Positions 7,419-8,968 of a stretch of DNA of 8,968 nucleotides are shown here, in pieces (position 1 is the first letter of the stretch; every line of letters begins with the position of its first letter). Source of the DNA: Bacteroidales bacterium (lineage in GTDB: Bacteria > Bacteroidota > Bacteroidia > Bacteroidales > VadinHA17); assembly GCA_022615595.1 (NCBI GenBank), contig JAKEGI010000205.1, forward strand, positions 1-8,968, given 5' to 3'. Under the pieces are notes generated by a model. That model was not told the DNA's origin. It did not search any database and worked only from the letters and a program-made list of their open reading frames with translations. Made by a program: the position numbers and the translations under genes.

Positions 7419-8968
7419 TCACATTTTCTCTCAATGGTTTAAAAAGGGGCTTCGAAGGTGATCCGGAGGAGACGCTTCTTGACCATCTTCGATTAGAGAA
7501 CAGGATCACCTCGGCAAAGGACGGATGCTCGGGCGAGGGTACCTGTGGAGCATGTACCGTTATCATTAACGACAAAGCAAGGCTTGCCTGCCGGACAAAG
7601 ATGAAGGAGCTCGACGGAGCCGAAGTCCTGACCGCTGAAGGGCTGCCAGGAAGATTCCGCGACGCAGTCAGCAGCAATTTCGCCTTGTACGGTGCGGTGC
7701 AATGCGGGTTCTGCTCACCGGGAATGATAATGAGGGCGATGGCTCTCTATCACAGAGAGAAAACACCATCCAGGTCAGAAATCATCAAAGCCATCACCCC
7801 AAACCTCTGCAGGTGTACCGGCTATGTCAAGATCATTGATGCCATCGAAGCCACCTTTCTGGAGATGAACGGCTCACCGGCCGTCAGGAAACGCCCACCG
7901 GCACTCACAGGCAATCCATACCCGAAGTATATGGCCGCTGAAACAGCACTGGGAGCAAGAGATTTCGTTGATGACCTCTGTTTTGAAGAAATGGTTTACG
8001 GTGCTCTGCGTTTCAGCGACCACCCACGGGCCAGGGTCAGAGATATAGTTACCACAGAAGCCTTGAAGGTAAAAGGTGTAATAAAAATCTTCACCGCTGC
8101 GGATATTCCCGGAGAACACAAAACCGGGCTCATCATCAGCGACTGGCCACTTATGGCAGGTATTGGCGAGATGACGCACTGCATAGGCGATGTGATGGCA
8201 GGTGTGGTTGCTGACAGTGAAGCTGCGGCCCGTAAGGCTTCAGCCCTGATCAGAATTGAATATGAACCACTCAGTGCTGTGACTGACATCCACGAAGCAG
8301 TTAAGCCTGACGCTGTTTGCGTTCATGAGGGGAGATCAAATGTGCTTGAGACCTGCAGCATCAGGTCAGGCAATGCTGAAAAAGCATTCAGTGAAGCCAG
8401 GTGGGTGGCCTCAGGCATATATGAGACCCAGCGTATTGAACATGCCTTCCTGGAGACCGAGGCGGCCGTGGTAATTCCCGAAGGCGACGGAGTAAGACTC
8501 TACAGCCAGGGACAGGGTGCCTATGTTGACCGCAAGGCAGTGGCAGCCATACTCGCCCTCCCTGAAGAGAAGGTGAGAGTGATACAGGTGCAGAACGGCG
8601 GTGGCTTTGGCGGCAAGGAGGACATTACCGTACAGGGTCATGCTGCTCTCTTTGCTTTCCTTCTAAAACGCCCGGTGAAGGTTCGACTTTCAAGAGCAGA
8701 ATCAATTATTATGCATCCCAAGCGTCATCCGGTATGGATGGAGATAAGCCTGGCATGCGATAAGAATGGCATGTTCACTGCACTGAGACTCAATGCCATC
8801 GGTGACACAGGCGCCTACGCCTCAGTTGGGACCAAGGTAATGGAGCGTGTGGTGGGCCATGCTACGGGAGCATACAGCATACCCTCAACAGACATCAGGG
8901 CACTGACGGTTTATACAAATAACATTCCTTCAGGAGCAATGAGGGGTTTCGGCGTTCCACAGGTCACC
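7415..8968 (+). CDS. Fused [2Fe-2S]/molybdopterin hydroxylase, selenium-dependent xanthine dehydrogenase-like (3' end cut by the window)
   Basis: A molybdenum hydroxylase with its iron-sulfur domain fused in front. The GTG at 7415 shares GTGA with the stop of the preceding gene, and the protein opens VITFSLNG, the expected first strand of the ferredoxin domain; the frame stays open to the window end (518 residues). Plant-type [2Fe-2S] ligands are Cys38, 44, 47 and 59; the second cluster uses Cys97, Cys100, Cys132 and Cys134 (QCGFCSPG, NLCRCTGY). The molybdenum part starts near residue 165 (a/b hammerhead around YPKYMAAETALGARDFVDD), then YSQGQGAY (363-370), GGGFGGKE (395-402; Glu402 equals bovine Glu802) and AMRGFGVPQ (508-516; Arg510 equals Arg880). 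FGGKEDITVQGHAAL, HPKRH and YTNNIPSGAMRGFG closely match the selenium-dependent xanthine dehydrogenase family. The selenium there is a labile ligand at molybdenum, not selenocysteine, so no in-frame TGA is expected. Overlap implies coupling to the PLP gene. XdhD-type hypoxanthine oxidase or another N-heterocycle hydroxylase remains possible. Confidence 0.9.
   Translation, partial: MITFSLNGLKRGFEGDPEETLLDHLRLENRITSAKDGCSGEGTCGACTVIINDKARLACRTKMKELDGAEVLTAEGLPGRFRDAVSSNFALYGAVQCGFCSPGMIMRAMALYHREKTPSRSEIIKAITPNLCRCTGYVKIIDAIEATFLEMNGSPAVRKRPPALTGNPYPKYMAAETALGARDFVDDLCFEEMVYGALRFSDHPRARVRDIVTTEALKVKGVIKIFTAADIPGEHKTGLIISDWPLMAGIGEMTHCIGDVMAGVVADSEAAARKASALIRIEYEPLSAVTDIHEAVKPDAVCVHEGRSNVLETCSIRSGNAEKAFSEARWVASGIYETQRIEHAFLETEAAVVIPEGDGVRLYSQGQGAYVDRKAVAAILALPEEKVRVIQVQNGGGFGGKEDITVQGHAALFAFLLKRPVKVRLSRAESIIMHPKRHPVWMEISLACDKNGMFTALRLNAIGDTGAYASVGTKVMERVVGHATGAYSIPSTDIRALTVYTNNIPSGAMRGFGVPQVT

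Noticed and set aside
7415..8968. Selenocysteine (in-frame TGA) in the selenium-type hydroxylase
   Set aside because: No in-frame TGA is present; in this enzyme family selenium is a labile cofactor ligand, not an encoded residue.

Overview
The window holds five protein genes, all on the + strand and packed head to tail: two partial molybdenum hydroxylases at the edges, and between them a YgfK-type iron-sulfur flavoprotein and two different PLP (fold-type II) enzymes. I see no RNA gene, insertion sequence, CRISPR array or other mobile element.

Layout: (1) 2-1324, the C-terminal 440 residues of a xanthine dehydrogenase molybdenum subunit, cut by the left edge. (2) 1314-4589, a complete ygfK homologue overlapping gene 1 by 11 bases. 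(3) 4590-4664, the only sizeable spacer. (4) 4665-6146, a PLP enzyme of the cysteine synthase/cystathionine beta-synthase type with unassigned substrate. (5) 6180-7418, a threonine-synthase-like PLP enzyme with an N-terminal zinc ribbon. (6) 7415-8968, a fused [2Fe-2S]/molybdopterin protein resembling selenium-dependent xanthine dehydrogenases. It starts with GTG inside the stop codon of gene 5 and is cut by the right edge.

The likely theme is anaerobic breakdown of purines or related N-heterocycles. xdh-type hydroxylases, ygfK and a PLP lyase (ygeX, diaminopropionate ammonia-lyase) are known companions in the selenium-associated purine clusters of E. coli and gut anaerobes. In that scheme the molybdenum enzymes interconvert hydroxylated purines, YgfK moves electrons between flavin, NAD(P) and iron-sulfur centres (perhaps also reducing the ring at its FMN-like domain), and the PLP enzymes act on amino-acid-like ring-opening products. 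The role given to the two PLP enzymes is inference.

Organism: base composition is near half G+C by eye, AGG (Arg) and ATA (Ile) codons are common, and starts lack clear Shine-Dalgarno sequences, with an A-rich leader before the gene at 4665. This fits an anaerobic Bacteroidota-like bacterium, but the assignment is weak.
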